A stretch of DNA of 55,681 nucleotides from Streptomyces roseolus (GCF_014649855.1 NZ_BMTV01000041.1:666-56346), one strand, 5' to 3'; shown: positions 36,823-46,062, numbered from the stretch's first letter. The notes: generated by a model not told the origin, from the sequence alone. Numbers and translations: made by a program.

Positions 36823-38709
36823 TCAGGGGCACAGCCCCGGGAGACGCCCCGGGGTCGGCCCGACGACGATCAGGACGTCTCCGGCGCCCCAATGACGGGT
36901 CTCGGTCTTGAGCGGGTTGAGGCGGGGGCGGGGAGCGTCGCGGGGACGGTAGCCGATGGCGGCGGCGCCCTGGCGGGCGGCGGCGGTGACGAGGGAACCG
37001 AAGGGGGCCTCGGTGCCGGGCGGGACGAAGTCGGTGGCGGGGCGGAGGCGGACGCCGTCGCCGGTGGCGGCGAAGAGCGCGTCGAAGACAGCCGCGAGGT
37101 GGACGTCCTGGGACACCTGGGCGATCAGGAGGGCGGCGAGCCGGCCGGTGAGCAGGAGGTCGGTGCGGGGTCCGGCGGGGGCCAGCCGTCGGTTGCGGGC
37201 GTCGGTGAGCTCGGCCACCGTCGACACGCTCCGGCCCGACTCCCGTGCCCTCGCCCGGAGGTGGAGCAGGGCTTCGAGGGCCGGACCGTCGGGGTCGGGG
37301 TGCCCGTCGCCGTCCGGTCCCGCGAGGACCACCACGTGGTCGTACGCCTCCGGTGCCGGCGGCCGCCCGGCGCCGTCGTCCCGCACCGCCGCTACGCCGC
37401 CCCGCGCCAGGCCCTCCAGGACGCGTTCGCCCCGGCGGTTCCAGCCCAGGACGAGGGCCCGGCGGGGAGCGGCGGCGGTCGGCGGCCGGGTGGGGAAGGG
37501 GACGGTGACGGGCGCCGGCGCCGGCGCCGCGGGGAGGACGATCGCCCGGTGGTCCTCGGCCAGGACGACGAGGCCGTCGCCGGGGGCCAGGACGGTCTGC
37601 GGGGGCGGGTTGAGGCGCGGGGTGCCGTCCGCGCGGGCGATCCCGACGGCGCAGGAGTCCGGGCAGGCGGCGGCGAGTTCGCCGTAGCGCCGGCCCGGGA
37701 GGCCGGGCGGGCGGAGGATGTGGAGCTCCGCGCCGGCGAAGTCCACCAGGTCCTCCAGGACGAGCGCGAGGCCGGGCTCCAGGACGCACTGGACGAGCAG
37801 CCGGGCGGCGAGGTCGTCGACGTCCAGGACCACCGCGCCGGGCCCGGCGGCGAGGCGGGCGGTGGCCAGGTGGGCGCCGTCCCTGACGGCCGCCACGATC
37901 CGTACCGGACACCCCTCCCCCACCACCGCCCGCAGCGCCAGGAGCGCCCTGGTCACCTGGGCGTCGGCGCCGGGGGCGTCCGGCGGCAGGACGACCACCG
38001 CGCCGGCGGCGGCGGGGGTGACCCGGGCCAGCGCGCCGGGGTCGGCGGGGCGGCCCCGGCGGCACAGCAGCCGCACCCGGGCGCGGGACGGCAGGACGTC
38101 CCGTAACTCCCGCTCCATCTCCCCCTTGTCGCGGTCCGCGAGGACCACCACGGCACCCCGGCCGTGCTGGGCGTGGGCGGCCAGCAGTTCGGCGACGACG
38201 GTGGGGGTCTGCTCGGACCAGCCGAGGACCAGGGTGTGGCCGCGCTCGACCACCGTGGTCTGGCCGCGTTCCAGCTCGGCGAGGCGGTCGGTGAGGGCGG
38301 TGGTGACGATGCCGACGAGGAAGGAGACGTACAGCAGGGACACCAGGGCCAGGAAGACCGAGAGGACCATCCGCAGCGGCGGGCCCACCTCGCCGCCGAG
38401 GCGGAGGGTCTGGCCGACGGTCCGCCAGACCGTGGCGGCCTTCCCCTGGAGGGTGTCCGGGGCCTTGCTGTCGGTCCAGACGAGGAGGGCGCTGACGGGG
38501 GCCACCAGGCCGAGGCAGGCCAGGGCCAGCCAGCCGACGAGGGCGGTCACCCCGCGCACCACGGTCCGGTCGACCCAGTAGCGGGCCCGGGCCCGCAGGC
38601 CCGGGCCGGCCACCGGTTGTCGCACCGGCCGGGCGGGCTGTCCGGCGGCGGGCCGGGGACGCCGGGGCGTCCGCTGGGAGGGGACCGTGGACTCGCGCTC
38701 CTTACGCAC
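36823..38709 (-). CDS. CASTOR/POLLUX-like putative ion channel with RCK/TrkA-N-type domains
   Basis: Membrane protein of 628 residues. The N-terminal about 40 residues are basic and Pro/Arg-rich. A hydrophobic segment lies near residues 55-78 and a second near 110-140 (PLRMVLSVFLALVSLLYVSFLVGIV). The rest is cytosolic: HTLVLGWSEQTPTVVAELL near 155-173 is a Rossmann-type start of an RCK/TrkA-N domain, and a second related domain follows (RRALVLGWNRRGERVLEGL near 425-445). This order matches bacterial relatives of the plant CASTOR/POLLUX channels, which gate cation flux through RCK domains. The GTG start at 38709 is used; an internal AAGGAG overlaps the first codons but no later start follows closely. 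It is on the same strand as the lipopeptide operon but 1.2 kb upstream, and nothing ties it to the peptide. Confidence 0.8.
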   Translation of the reverse strand: MRKERESTVPSQRTPRRPRPAAGQPARPVRQPVAGPGLRARARYWVDRTVVRGVTALVGWLALACLGLVAPVSALLVWTDSKAPDTLQGKAATVWRTVGQTLRLGGEVGPPLRMVLSVFLALVSLLYVSFLVGIVTTALTDRLAELERGQTTVVERGHTLVLGWSEQTPTVVAELLAAHAQHGRGAVVVLADRDKGEMERELRDVLPSRARVRLLCRRGRPADPGALARVTPAAAGAVVVLPPDAPGADAQVTRALLALRAVVGEGCPVRIVAAVRDGAHLATARLAAGPGAVVLDVDDLAARLLVQCVLEPGLALVLEDLVDFAGAELHILRPPGLPGRRYGELAAACPDSCAVGIARADGTPRLNPPPQTVLAPGDGLVVLAEDHRAIVLPAAPAPAPVTVPFPTRPPTAAAPRRALVLGWNRRGERVLEGLARGGVAAVRDDGAGRPPAPEAYDHVVVLAGPDGDGHPDPDGPALEALLHLRARARESGRSVSTVAELTDARNRRLAPAGPRTDLLLTGRLAALLIAQVSQDVHLAAVFDALFAATGDGVRLRPATDFVPPGTEAPFGSLVTAAARQGAAAIGYRPRDAPRPRLNPLKTETRHWGAGDVLIVVGPTPGRLPGLCP

Positions 38710-39516
38710 GGCAGCAGGGTGGCGGCGGCCCCGGCGCGAAACGCCGCCGACCGCCGCTGTTCATCCTTTCGGGCAAGCGCGCGGGAGGCAGGCGTTCGAG
38801 CGGCGCGCGCCGGGGCGCCACCGGCCGAAGAGCGGCGCGCGGGTGTGGTGCCGCGGACGTCGTGGGGGCCCGGGCAGGGGCCCGGCCGGGGGTGGCTTCG
38901 ATCCGGCGTGGGGCTCACCGGTGACGGTGAAAGGCGCCGCTGCTCATGTTCTGAGGAGCCTTCGCGGCCGGCCGTATCCAGCGGCGCACCCTGGGGTCCC
39001 TGCCGCGTGGGGTCCCCACCGCGTCATCGGGAGGACTCGGAGCAGGTGGCCCGGTGCCTGCGGGCGCCGCGCTCGATTCCTCGGGGCCTGCGGGCGCCGC
39101 GCTCGATTCCTCGGGGCTTGAGGTAGCTGCCAAGGCCCCACCTCGCGCTGATGACAGACGAGGGGCCATCCACACGCGGGTGGGGAGCGGGCCTCACCGG
39201 TACCGGACCGCAGGGGGTTCTGGGCCCCCGCGCGCGGGAGCAGCCCCCTTCTCAGGGACGGTGATCGATTCCAGCCGCCTTCGGGCCGCTCGACGGAGTC
39301 GGCTCCCGGCGCTCCCGGCGACCGGGCGGAGGCCCGCGCCGACGGCCTCAAGAGCGCCTTGCTCGCCGTGGAACCGTCCAGTGCGTCCAGTGCGTCCGGC
39401 GCGGAGGTCACGGCGTCCGGCCCTCCCGCGCGACGGCGGGCGGGCCACAACACCGACGCCTGACGAAACCACCAGGTCGGAGCCGTGCGTCCCCACCGCC
39501 CTCGCGCACCAGCTCG
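38710..39516. other. Gene-free stretch with a duplicated 30-bp unit
   Basis: No coding sequence I trust. It includes a perfect 30-bp direct duplication, 39057-39086 and 39087-39116. The AT-richer start next to the channel gene (38.75-38.95 kb) may hold that gene's promoter. Reading frames here are open on several strands at once, as expected from GC bias alone. Confidence 0.5.
39057..39116. repeat. Two perfect tandem copies of a 30-bp unit
   Basis: The unit begins CCTGCGGGCG and ends GATTCCTCGGGG. Both copies are identical and adjacent. The feature lies in a gene-free stretch; no dyad symmetry or coding role is evident. Confidence 0.9.
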
Positions 39517-39828
39517 TCAGTCGGTCTGCTCCCGCGGCGCCGGGGTCCCCGGACCGGCGGGCGGACGGCCCCCGCCCCGCGCCTCGGTGTCCTCGTGCGG
39601 CTCGCCGCCCTCGTGCGACTCGTCGCCGGTGCCGCCCTCGTGCGACTCGTCGCCGGCGCCGTCCTCGTCGGACGCGCCGGCGCCACCGGACTCCTGGGAC
39701 CGGGGGCGCTCGCCACCGGCGCTCCGGATGTCGGGAGCCTTCGGGCCCGGCGGAGGCAGGTCGGGCGTGACGGCGTCCGGTGTCGCCGGGACGGGGTCGG
39801 GAAGCTCCGGCTCAGGAGTGCTGTCCAT
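39517..39828 (-). CDS. Small acidic, low-complexity hypothetical protein
   Basis: 103 residues from an ATG at 39828 with a good AAGGAG seven bases upstream, which is the main argument that this is a gene. The N-terminal half is Pro/Asp/Glu-rich (MDSTPEPELPDPVPATPD), and the C-terminal half repeats DESHEGG (GAGDESHEGGTGDESHEGGEPHED). No signal peptide or membrane segment; predicted to be disordered and strongly acidic. No family recognised. The frame is open further upstream, but that part is Arg-rich and unlike coding sequence. Neighbours are gene-free stretches on both sides. Confidence 0.55.
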   Translation of the reverse strand: MDSTPEPELPDPVPATPDAVTPDLPPPGPKAPDIRSAGGERPRSQESGGAGASDEDGAGDESHEGGTGDESHEGGEPHEDTEARGGGRPPAGPGTPAPREQTD

Positions 39829-40842
39829 CGGATTCTCCTTGCTCGATTTCCCACGGGTCTCCCTCTCGGCTGCCCTCCTCCGCCGCCCCCATTCCTTCGC
39901 CGTCACCCGACGCCGTCCGCCACGGTCCGGCTGTCGTCCGCCGCCGCGGACGGTGGCACCGCTCGAAGCCCGGCCCGCGCGGGGAGAGCCGGCGTCCGGC
40001 CGGACGGAGCGGACCCCGCCGATGATCACCAGCGAAACGGAGGGCGGGGAGGCCGCGCGGGGCAGGAGGTCACCGTGTCCTCGAACACCCTCCACCCGCG
40101 CCGGAACCCCCGGGGAACCGGCTCGCCGGGATGCGGAGACCCGGGCCGGGCCGATCGGTACGCCGGACGCCGCGCCACTCCTCTCCCGGAAGCCCCGCAC
40201 GACGCCGCCGACGACCTCGGCGAACGCGGCGCGCGGGCTTCGCTCCCCCGCGTGGAGGCCGAGGTGCGGTCCGTGACCGCCCTGACCGTCCGGGGCACCA
40301 CACCGGCCGAGTGCGACCAGCACGCCCGATCGACTCAGAGCCGGAGTCACCTGACCGCGAAGTGCCGCTCTTGGCCGCTGTCGTCGGGGGCGGAGCCGGG
40401 GGCGGAGCCGGGGAGCGGAGCCGGGGAGCGGAGCCGTCCGCGGCGCTGATCGTCGTATCGGCCGTGAACGTCTCGCCCGGGCGTCTCCTGACTTCTGATC
40501 ATCGGTGTCGGGACGACCGCCCACCTGGCGCAGGGGGGCGCTCCGCCGCGCTCACCTGGACGCACGTCCGCGCGTCCGGTTCCCGATGGCCGCGTCACGT
40601 CCGGTCGCTCACCCGTAATCCGTGGTGTCGAAACGCTTCGGCAGAAGCAGCCGGGTGATCCCCGCCCGGCGCGGTCGGCGATCCGCCCTCGCGCCGCGAG
40701 CACCTGATGCGATGGGCCCGGGCAGGGCGTCGGCCCGACGAGGAACCCTGCCCGGAGGCACCTCTGTCGCACGCGGCACGACCCGATGGCGGTCCGTGGG
40801 CCACAGCGGTCCGAACAGTCGATCTCCCGGGGTGGCCCGTCC
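39829..40842. other. Gene-free stretch with a 12-13 bp tandem repeat
   Basis: About 1 kb between the acidic protein and the DUF4239 gene. Several frames are open by composition, but none has a start with a ribosome-binding site plus recognisable protein features. The only clear structure is the tandem repeat at 40386-40435. Confidence 0.5.
40386..40435. repeat. Four tandem copies of GGGG(G/A)GCGGAGCC-like unit
   Basis: Two copies of a 12-bp GGGGGCGGAGCC unit are followed directly by two copies of a 13-bp GGGGAGCGGAGCC unit. Located in a gene-free stretch; function unknown. Confidence 0.85.
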
Positions 40843-41655
40843 ATGACCATGATCCTCACCGTCGTCATCATCGCCACGGCGCTCGCCGTCGGCCTGTTCG
40901 CCAACCAGGTCCGGCGCCGACGCCGGGCGGCCGACGGAGGCGACGGCGAGGAGGCGTCCGTCAGCGACCTGGTCAGCCCCCTGGAAACCCTCGCCGTCCT
41001 CCTCGTCGCCTTCGTCATCGTCCTGGCGGCCGAGTCGTACGGGGCCGCATCCACCGCCGTCGAGGCCGAGGCCGGTCGGGTCGACCAGCTCTACGAGGTC
41101 GCCGACCACGCCCCCGAGCCGCAGCGCGAACGTCTCCAGGCCGCCGCCGTCTGTTACGCGCGCGCCATCCAGGCCGTGGAATGGCCGCTCATGGCCGACG
41201 GCGGGGAGAAGTCCCCCGTCGCGTCCGTGTGGTCCAGCGACTTCCGCACGCACTTCAAGGCGCTCGCCCACCGGGACGACCCCACCTTCGACCTGCTCGT
41301 CGACGCCGACGACGACCGTTCCAGGGCCCGCCAGACCCGCATCTCCGAGGCGACCCCGGCCATCCCCCCGTCCGTCTACTGGTTCATGGTCGTGGCCCTG
41401 GCGGCCACCGTCGGCGCCTTCGCCTTCGGCCTCCCCCGCGACCGTGGACCCTCCCACCTCACCCTCCTGTGCGTGCTCGCCGTGCTGTTCACCGGCTCGC
41501 TGCTCCTGATCGAGGACATCGACACGCCCTTCTCCGGCCAGATCAGGATCACCAGCGAGACGATGGCGCAGACCGCCGAGGACATCTCCGAGGACTACGC
41601 CACCGACCACCCCGACCACGCCCTGCCGTGCGACGCCGACGGAAACCGGACCTGA
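40843..41655 (+). CDS. DUF4239 (bestrophin-like) membrane protein
   Basis: 270 residues from the ATG at 40843; an in-frame ATG two codons later is possible, and the ribosome-binding site is weak. Four hydrophobic segments in two pairs: residues about 2-20, 50-72 (ETLAVLLVAFVIVLAAES), 186-205 (VYWFMVVALAATVGAFAFGL) and 213-232 (LTLLCVLAVLFTGSLLLIED). A soluble domain of about 110 residues separates the pairs, with conserved-looking VDQLYEVADHAPEPQRERLQ. This pair-loop-pair layout and the first loop fit the DUF4239 family, whose function is unknown. Stands alone, with gene-free DNA on both sides. Confidence 0.78.
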   Translation: MTMILTVVIIATALAVGLFANQVRRRRRAADGGDGEEASVSDLVSPLETLAVLLVAFVIVLAAESYGAASTAVEAEAGRVDQLYEVADHAPEPQRERLQAAAVCYARAIQAVEWPLMADGGEKSPVASVWSSDFRTHFKALAHRDDPTFDLLVDADDDRSRARQTRISEATPAIPPSVYWFMVVALAATVGAFAFGLPRDRGPSHLTLLCVLAVLFTGSLLLIEDIDTPFSGQIRITSETMAQTAEDISEDYATDHPDHALPCDADGNRT

Positions 41656-42354
41656 GCGCCGCCCGGTTCCGGCATCCACGTGGAAGGTCGCTCAGGCAGC
41701 CGTCGTGCGGGAGGTGGGCCCGGTAGCGGCTGGTGGGTCGAGGCAGGGCTCGACGTACAGGCTCGGACGGTGGGCCGGCGGCGCAGACGGCCGCGAGGTC
41801 CAGGGCGTGGGCGAGGAGGGCCAGGGCGAGGGAGCCGCGAAGCGGGGCGGGGCCCTGCCGCCCGTTCCACGGGGGAGCACGTGCCGGTGCTCAGAGCCTC
41901 AGGTCCGTCCCCGCACACACGGGTGTTCCGTTGCGGCGGCCGTCGTCCGCCCGAACGGTCAGTTGGTCCCCGCTCAAGGCGAACTCCCCCACGGGAAGCA
42001 CCGCCCTCTACACGTCTGTCCCGAGTGCACGGACGGCAGGAAGGAGTCCGTGCCCCCGTACATCCAGTTCGAAGCGTTCGACAAAGACGGAGAGGAGACG
42101 GTCGGCCCGCCCGGGCCGACGCGGCCCCCTCGCCCGCGCCCGGCCCGGGCGGTCCGCTCACCGGTGCCACTGCCATCCGGCACACATCACGAGGTGAGGG
42201 TCCGAGACCGGCCAGGGGACGGAGCCCGGCAACCGATCACGACAGCACACAGGCCCGCTGTCACTCCCGCCGATTCCGGGTGCTCCGCCCCGTCCCCGGA
42301 CTCCTAGTTTGTGTCCCAGCCAGTTCCACGGACACGAAGGAGACGACGGATCAC
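41656..42354. other. Gene-free stretch upstream of the lectin gene
   Basis: About 700 bp without a reading frame I can support. It should hold the promoter of the secreted lectin gene; I could not fix promoter boxes by eye. No repeats or strong hairpins noticed. Confidence 0.45.
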
Positions 42355-42825
42355 ATGCGCGTCGCAACCACGCTTCTGCTCGGCGGAACCCTCGCCCTCA
42401 CCTCCCTCGCCCCGACGACCGGCGCCCTGGCCGCCGCCCCCGGCCCTGCCGGCCAGGCGAGGACGTACGACGCCGTCCAGTCCTTCAGGAACCAGGCCAC
42501 GGGCCGGTGCATGGACGACACCAGCAACGGCTTCCGCACCTGGAGCTGCAACGGCTCGAATCCGCAGCAGTGGAACGTGCGCGTCTGGGGCGACGGAACG
42601 CGTCAGTTGAGGAACGTCAACACCGGCCGCTGCATCGAGGACACCGACAGCGGCTTCCGCACCGCGGTCTGCAACTCCAGCCCGGAGCAGAGCTGGTGGG
42701 TCAAGGTCTGGAACGACGGCACCGTCCGCTTCCAGAACCAGCACACCTCGCGCTGCATCGACGACAGCTCCCTGGGCTTCCGCACCTGGGCGTGCAACAG
42801 CCTTACGTACCAGAGCTGGTCCTGA
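42355..42825 (+). CDS. Secreted ricin-type beta-trefoil lectin domain protein
   Basis: 156 residues. A Sec-type signal peptide covers about residues 1-29 (MRVATTLLLGGTLALTSLAP..., Ala-rich end). The mature protein is one beta-trefoil unit: three repeats of about 40 residues, each with a GRC(M/I)(D/E)D or SRCIDD turn, a GFRT(W/A)xC segment and a Q-x-W motif (QQW, QSW, QSW). Paired cysteines in each repeat suggest disulfides outside the cell. Ricin-B folds bind sugars; here there is no attached enzyme domain, so it is a stand-alone lectin or a trefoil with another role. AAGGAG lies 12 bases before the ATG, a slightly long spacing. Confidence 0.88.
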   Translation: MRVATTLLLGGTLALTSLAPTTGALAAAPGPAGQARTYDAVQSFRNQATGRCMDDTSNGFRTWSCNGSNPQQWNVRVWGDGTRQLRNVNTGRCIEDTDSGFRTAVCNSSPEQSWWVKVWNDGTVRFQNQHTSRCIDDSSLGFRTWACNSLTYQSWS

Positions 42826-43960
42826 GCCCGATGGCGACGCGCGCCGCGGCACTTGTCGCACGGCAAGCCGGCCCGCGCCGACCACGCACTGCCCGCACCC
42901 GCGTCGTGAGAGTGGGAGGACGCGGTCCTGGTGCCCTGCGACCTGCCCGGAGCGGGATCACGCACCCCGCCGGGTCCGTACGCCGGGAGCGATCTTCACG
43001 CAAGAGCACCCGGGCGGCGCATCAGGCCTGCACGGCACCCGTTCGCTCGGCATCCGCGCCGATCCGCAGGTAGTCCACCCATGCCGCCCCCACGCGCGTG
43101 GGGGTCTGCGGAGGCCGGCAGGTCCACGGCCGCCCGGCGGCCGCCGGGAACATCGCCGGCACGGCCGCCGGTGGCCGGGTCGACCGCCACACCTCCGGCG
43201 TCCTGGGGCTCTCCCCGGCAACGGCAGAAGTGGCTTTGCCACCCGGGTACAGGCCGGCGGCGGCCGGGGCGGCTTCAGGGAGCTCGCCGGTGCCCCAGCG
43301 ACAGCGGCCTCGACCACGACTGACGCCCCGACCTGATCGCGTACGGGCCGGGCAGCGCCTACGCCTCGTACGTCTGTCGCTCCACGGGCCACGTCACCGC
43401 ACCGCTCAACCGCCGGATCACCGACCTCTTCGGGGCACCTGACCGCTGCCTAGGCGGGTCTGCTTCGTAGCGGTGTTCGTGAGCAGCGCGGGTGGCGGCG
43501 GCTTGGGTGCTCGGCAGGCGCGTGGAGTGATCTTCCCGTTCCACGGGCGGGCGGCCTCGGCGGGGCGGTGGGCACGCCGCTCACTCTTTGCCGCCTGGTG
43601 CGGGCCTGGTGCGGCAGGGGCTTCCGGCGGGAAGGTGACCGCTGGTCCGCTGCTGCCGGCGCAGGGGCGTCCGGCGGGCCCGGCCCGGCCCGGCGGAGGA
43701 CCGCCACGTGGAATCAGATCCGACAGCGCGTGGGCCGCCAGGTCACCGTCATGGCGCAGCTGATCTCCCTCTGGGCCCGGCCTCCTGCCCACCGAACGGC
43801 ACCCGCCTTCACCGGGCAGGTTCCCCTCGCCCGACACGCCGAGCCGCGAAGGCGCCGCCTGCTGTCCGGGGCGGCCTGTCGGCGGGCATGGCCTCGAACC
43901 CGCCGGGTAGCCGCCACGAAGGGTCGCGCCGCGGCTCGTACCGGGAGAGGGGAGTCAGTC
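42826..43960. other. Gene-poor stretch with a possible decayed gene end
   Basis: No intact gene found over 1.1 kb. In the plus frame from about 43330 to 43465 there is a protein-like stretch (DLIAYGPGSAYASYVC..., then NRRITDLFGAPDRC) that stops at a normal stop codon but has a stop and no start just before it. It looks more like coding sequence than its surroundings and may be a gene remnant. I do not recognise the family. The remainder holds nothing I can support. Confidence 0.35.
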
Positions 43961-44776
43961 ATGGCCGGATCGAACCTCGCGGGGCGAACGACGCCCGCCG
44001 CGCTCGTCACCGGATCCGACTCCGGTATCGGCCGGGCCGTCGCCGTGGCCCTCGCCGCACGGGGCATGGACGTGGGGATCACCTGGCACACCGACGAGGA
44101 AGGGGCGGAGAAGACCGCGGCCGAGGTCCGGAGCCACGGAAGGCGCGCCGTCGTGGCGCGGCTCGACCTGACCCGTCTGCCGGACGCCGCCGACGTGATC
44201 GACGACCTGGCAGAGCGGCTCGGCCGTGTCGACGTCCTGGTCAACAACGCCGGAACCGGGACCGCGACCCCGTTCCTGGACATCACCCACGACACGTTCC
44301 GCGACGTCCTCGACGTCGACCTGACCGGACCGTTCCTGTGCTCCCAGCGTGCGGCGCGCCGGATGATCGCCCAGGGTGACGGGGGCCGGATCGTCAACAT
44401 CACGTCCGTGCACGAGCACCAGCCGAGGGTCGGGGCCGCTCCCTACTGTGCCGCCAAGGGCGGCCTGGGCCTGCTCACCCAGGTGATGGCCCTGGAACTC
44501 GCCGAGCACGGCATCACGGTGAACGCGGTCGCGCCCGGCGAGATCGCCACGCCGATGACCGGGCAGGAGGACGAGGACGTCTCACGGACCGCCCGGCCGG
44601 GCGTCCCGCTGGGCCGTCCCGGGGACGCCCGCGAGGTGGCGGCCGTCGTCGCGTTCCTCGCGGGAGGGGAAGCGTCGTACGTCACCGGGGCGTCCTGGGC
44701 CGTCGACGGCGGGATGCTCAGGATGGGCCCCATGGCCGGGTCCCACCTGCGCGACGACGGATGGCGTCGGCCCTGA
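43961..44776 (+). CDS. Short-chain dehydrogenase/reductase (SDR)
   Basis: Classical SDR of 271 residues, an NAD(P)H-dependent oxidoreductase of unknown substrate. Cofactor motif TGSDSGIG at 17-24, structural NNAG at 95-98, catalytic Ser149 and Tyr162-x3-Lys166 (YCAAK), and a C-terminal ASYVTGASWAVDGG typical of the family. The ATG at 43961 has GGGGAG seven bases upstream. The frame is open further upstream, but that part is low-quality Arg/Pro-rich sequence. Convergent with rheA, 94 bp away. No neighbouring pathway genes point to a substrate. Confidence 0.9.
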   Translation: MAGSNLAGRTTPAALVTGSDSGIGRAVAVALAARGMDVGITWHTDEEGAEKTAAEVRSHGRRAVVARLDLTRLPDAADVIDDLAERLGRVDVLVNNAGTGTATPFLDITHDTFRDVLDVDLTGPFLCSQRAARRMIAQGDGGRIVNITSVHEHQPRVGAAPYCAAKGGLGLLTQVMALELAEHGITVNAVAPGEIATPMTGQEDEDVSRTARPGVPLGRPGDAREVAAVVAFLAGGEASYVTGASWAVDGGMLRMGPMAGSHLRDDGWRRP

Positions 44777-44870
44777 GCCCCTCGTCTGAAGGAGCGCGGT
44801 GGTGCCCCCGGCGGCGGAGGCGACGTGCGGTGCCCTGAGGCCGCGCGGTGCCCTGAGGCGAGGGGCGGGT

Positions 44871-45503
44871 TCAGGGGGGTGTGAGGGTGTCGAGCCGGGC
44901 GGCGAGGTCGGGGTGGGCGGCGGTCAGGTGGGGGCGGGCTGCGGTCAGGGGGGCGATGAGGTCGGCGGGGTCGTCGTGGGCGAGGGCCGCGTGGAGCTCG
45001 CCGAGGGGGCGGCGGGCGGCCGGGGGGAGGTCGGTGAGGGCGGTGATCTGGCCGGCGAGGCGGCGCAGGTCGGCGGCGTTGGCGCGGGCCCAGGTGGCGG
45101 TGGTGCGTTCGGCGGCCCGGGCCTGGCGGGTGGCCGTCACGCGTTGTTCGCCGGTGGTCCCGGCGGGGCCGGGGCGGCCGCGCAGATAGCGGCGCTCGGC
45201 GGCCTGGCGGCTGGCGACGCCCAGGGGATCGGCGAGGTCCGCCCAGCTGGCTCCCGCGTCCCGGGCCGTTTCGATCAGGCCGGTCTCCCATCCGGCGAGC
45301 TGCTCGCGCACCTGCCGCAGCAGCATCAGGGAGGCCAGCGCCTGCTCCGCGCCGGGGCCGGGCACGTCGGGGGCGGGCGGGGGCTTTCGCTGGGCGTCGC
45401 GCAGGGCGTCGTCTATGGCGTGCAGGGCCGTCGCGGCGGCGAGGAACGAGGCCGGGCCGTGGGGGCCGGGGCCGGCCTTGAGGGGGTTGTCGGCTGGGGT
45501 CAC
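44871..45503 (-). CDS. rheA: RheA-type repressor of hsp18
   Basis: 210 residues, divergent from hsp18. The sequence fits the Streptomyces family annotated as HSP18 transcriptional regulator: an Ala/Leu-rich helical protein with a recognisable core (REQLAGWETGLIETARDAGASWADLADPLGVASRQAAERRYLRGRPG, near 65-112) that looks like a helix-turn-helix. In S. albus, RheA is encoded next to and divergent from hsp18 and represses it at normal temperature; its site is TGTCATC-N5-GATGACA, which is present in the shared promoter here. I chose the GTG at 45503 because GGGAG sits six bases upstream; a GTG at 45509 overlaps that site. Identity rests on position, operator and sequence type. Confidence 0.78.
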   Translation of the reverse strand: MTPADNPLKAGPGPHGPASFLAAATALHAIDDALRDAQRKPPPAPDVPGPGAEQALASLMLLRQVREQLAGWETGLIETARDAGASWADLADPLGVASRQAAERRYLRGRPGPAGTTGEQRVTATRQARAAERTTATWARANAADLRRLAGQITALTDLPPAARRPLGELHAALAHDDPADLIAPLTAARPHLTAAHPDLAARLDTLTPP

Positions 45504-45527
45504 GGGCACTCCCGTCTCGTCGTCATC

Positions 45528-45540
45528 ATGTCGACGACAT
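45528..45540. promoter_or_regulatory. 13-bp palindrome in the rheA/hsp18 divergent promoter
   Basis: Perfect palindrome ATGTCG-A-CGACAT six bases upstream of the RheA-type operator, on the rheA side. It shares ATGTC with the operator half-site. Could be a second, weaker regulator site controlling rheA (inference). Confidence 0.45.
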
Positions 45541-45545
45541 CGTGT

Positions 45546-45573
45546 TTGTCATCCATTGGATGACATGTTACAA
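45546..45573 (+). promoter_or_regulatory. hsp18 promoter with overlapping RheA operator
   Basis: The operator TGTCATC-CATTG-GATGACA (45547-45565) matches the published S. albus RheA site TGTCATC-N5-GATGACA exactly and extends to an 8-bp arm dyad. A vegetative-type promoter overlaps it: TTGTCA (45546-45551), 16 bases, TTACAA (45568-45573), about 57 bases before the hsp18 start codon. Repressor binding here would cover the -35 box, in line with known heat-inducible control. Confidence 0.85.
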
Positions 45574-45630
45574 CGGTGTCAGTGAGGCGCATTGGCAGCA
45601 ACTGCCTGAACCGCTGGAGGTGTTTTCACG

Positions 45631-46062
45631 ATGTTGATGCGCACTGACCCCTTCCGTGAGCTGGACCGGCTGACGCAGCAGCTGATGGGTCCGGGCACCT
45701 GGTCGAGGCCGTCGGCGATGCCGATGGACGCCTACCGCGAGGGCGACGAGTACGTGGTGGCCTTCGACGTCCCCGGTGTCAGCGCGGACGCGATCGACAT
45801 CGACGTCGAGCGGAACATGCTGACCGTCAAGGCCGAGCGCCGGCCGGTGGTGAAGGCCGACGACGTGCAGATGGAACTGTCCGAGCGGCCGCTGGGCGTC
45901 TTCTCCCGCCAGATCGTGCTCGCCGACACCCTCGACACCGAGCGCATCCAGGCGGACTACGACGCGGGCGTGCTCACCCTGCGTATCCCGATCGCCGAGC
46001 GCGCCAAGCCTCGGAAGATCACCGTCGGCGTCGGCTCCGGCCGCAAGGAGATCGCCGGCTGA
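45631..46062 (+). CDS. hsp18: Small heat-shock protein Hsp18 (alpha-crystallin/Hsp20 family)
   Basis: 143-residue small heat-shock chaperone that holds unfolding proteins at high temperature. Typical short N-terminus (MLMRTDPFRELDRLTQQL), alpha-crystallin domain at about 33-125 with YVVAFDVPGV and the family signature GVLTLRIP near 113-120, and a short C-terminal tail. GGAGG about nine bases upstream of the ATG. Divergent from rheA behind a RheA operator. Two DUF2267 genes follow on the same strand, 100 bp and more downstream. Confidence 0.96.
   Translation: MLMRTDPFRELDRLTQQLMGPGTWSRPSAMPMDAYREGDEYVVAFDVPGVSADAIDIDVERNMLTVKAERRPVVKADDVQMELSERPLGVFSRQIVLADTLDTERIQADYDAGVLTLRIPIAERAKPRKITVGVGSGRKEIAG

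Noticed and set aside
38547..39496. Several overlapping frames between the channel gene and the acidic protein
   Set aside because: Frames on both strands are equally open and low in complexity. None has a good start or recognisable features.
40609..41679. Minus-strand 356-codon frame opposite the DUF4239 gene
   Set aside because: Gly/Val/Asp-rich mirror of the plus-strand gene. The plus frame has clear membrane segments.
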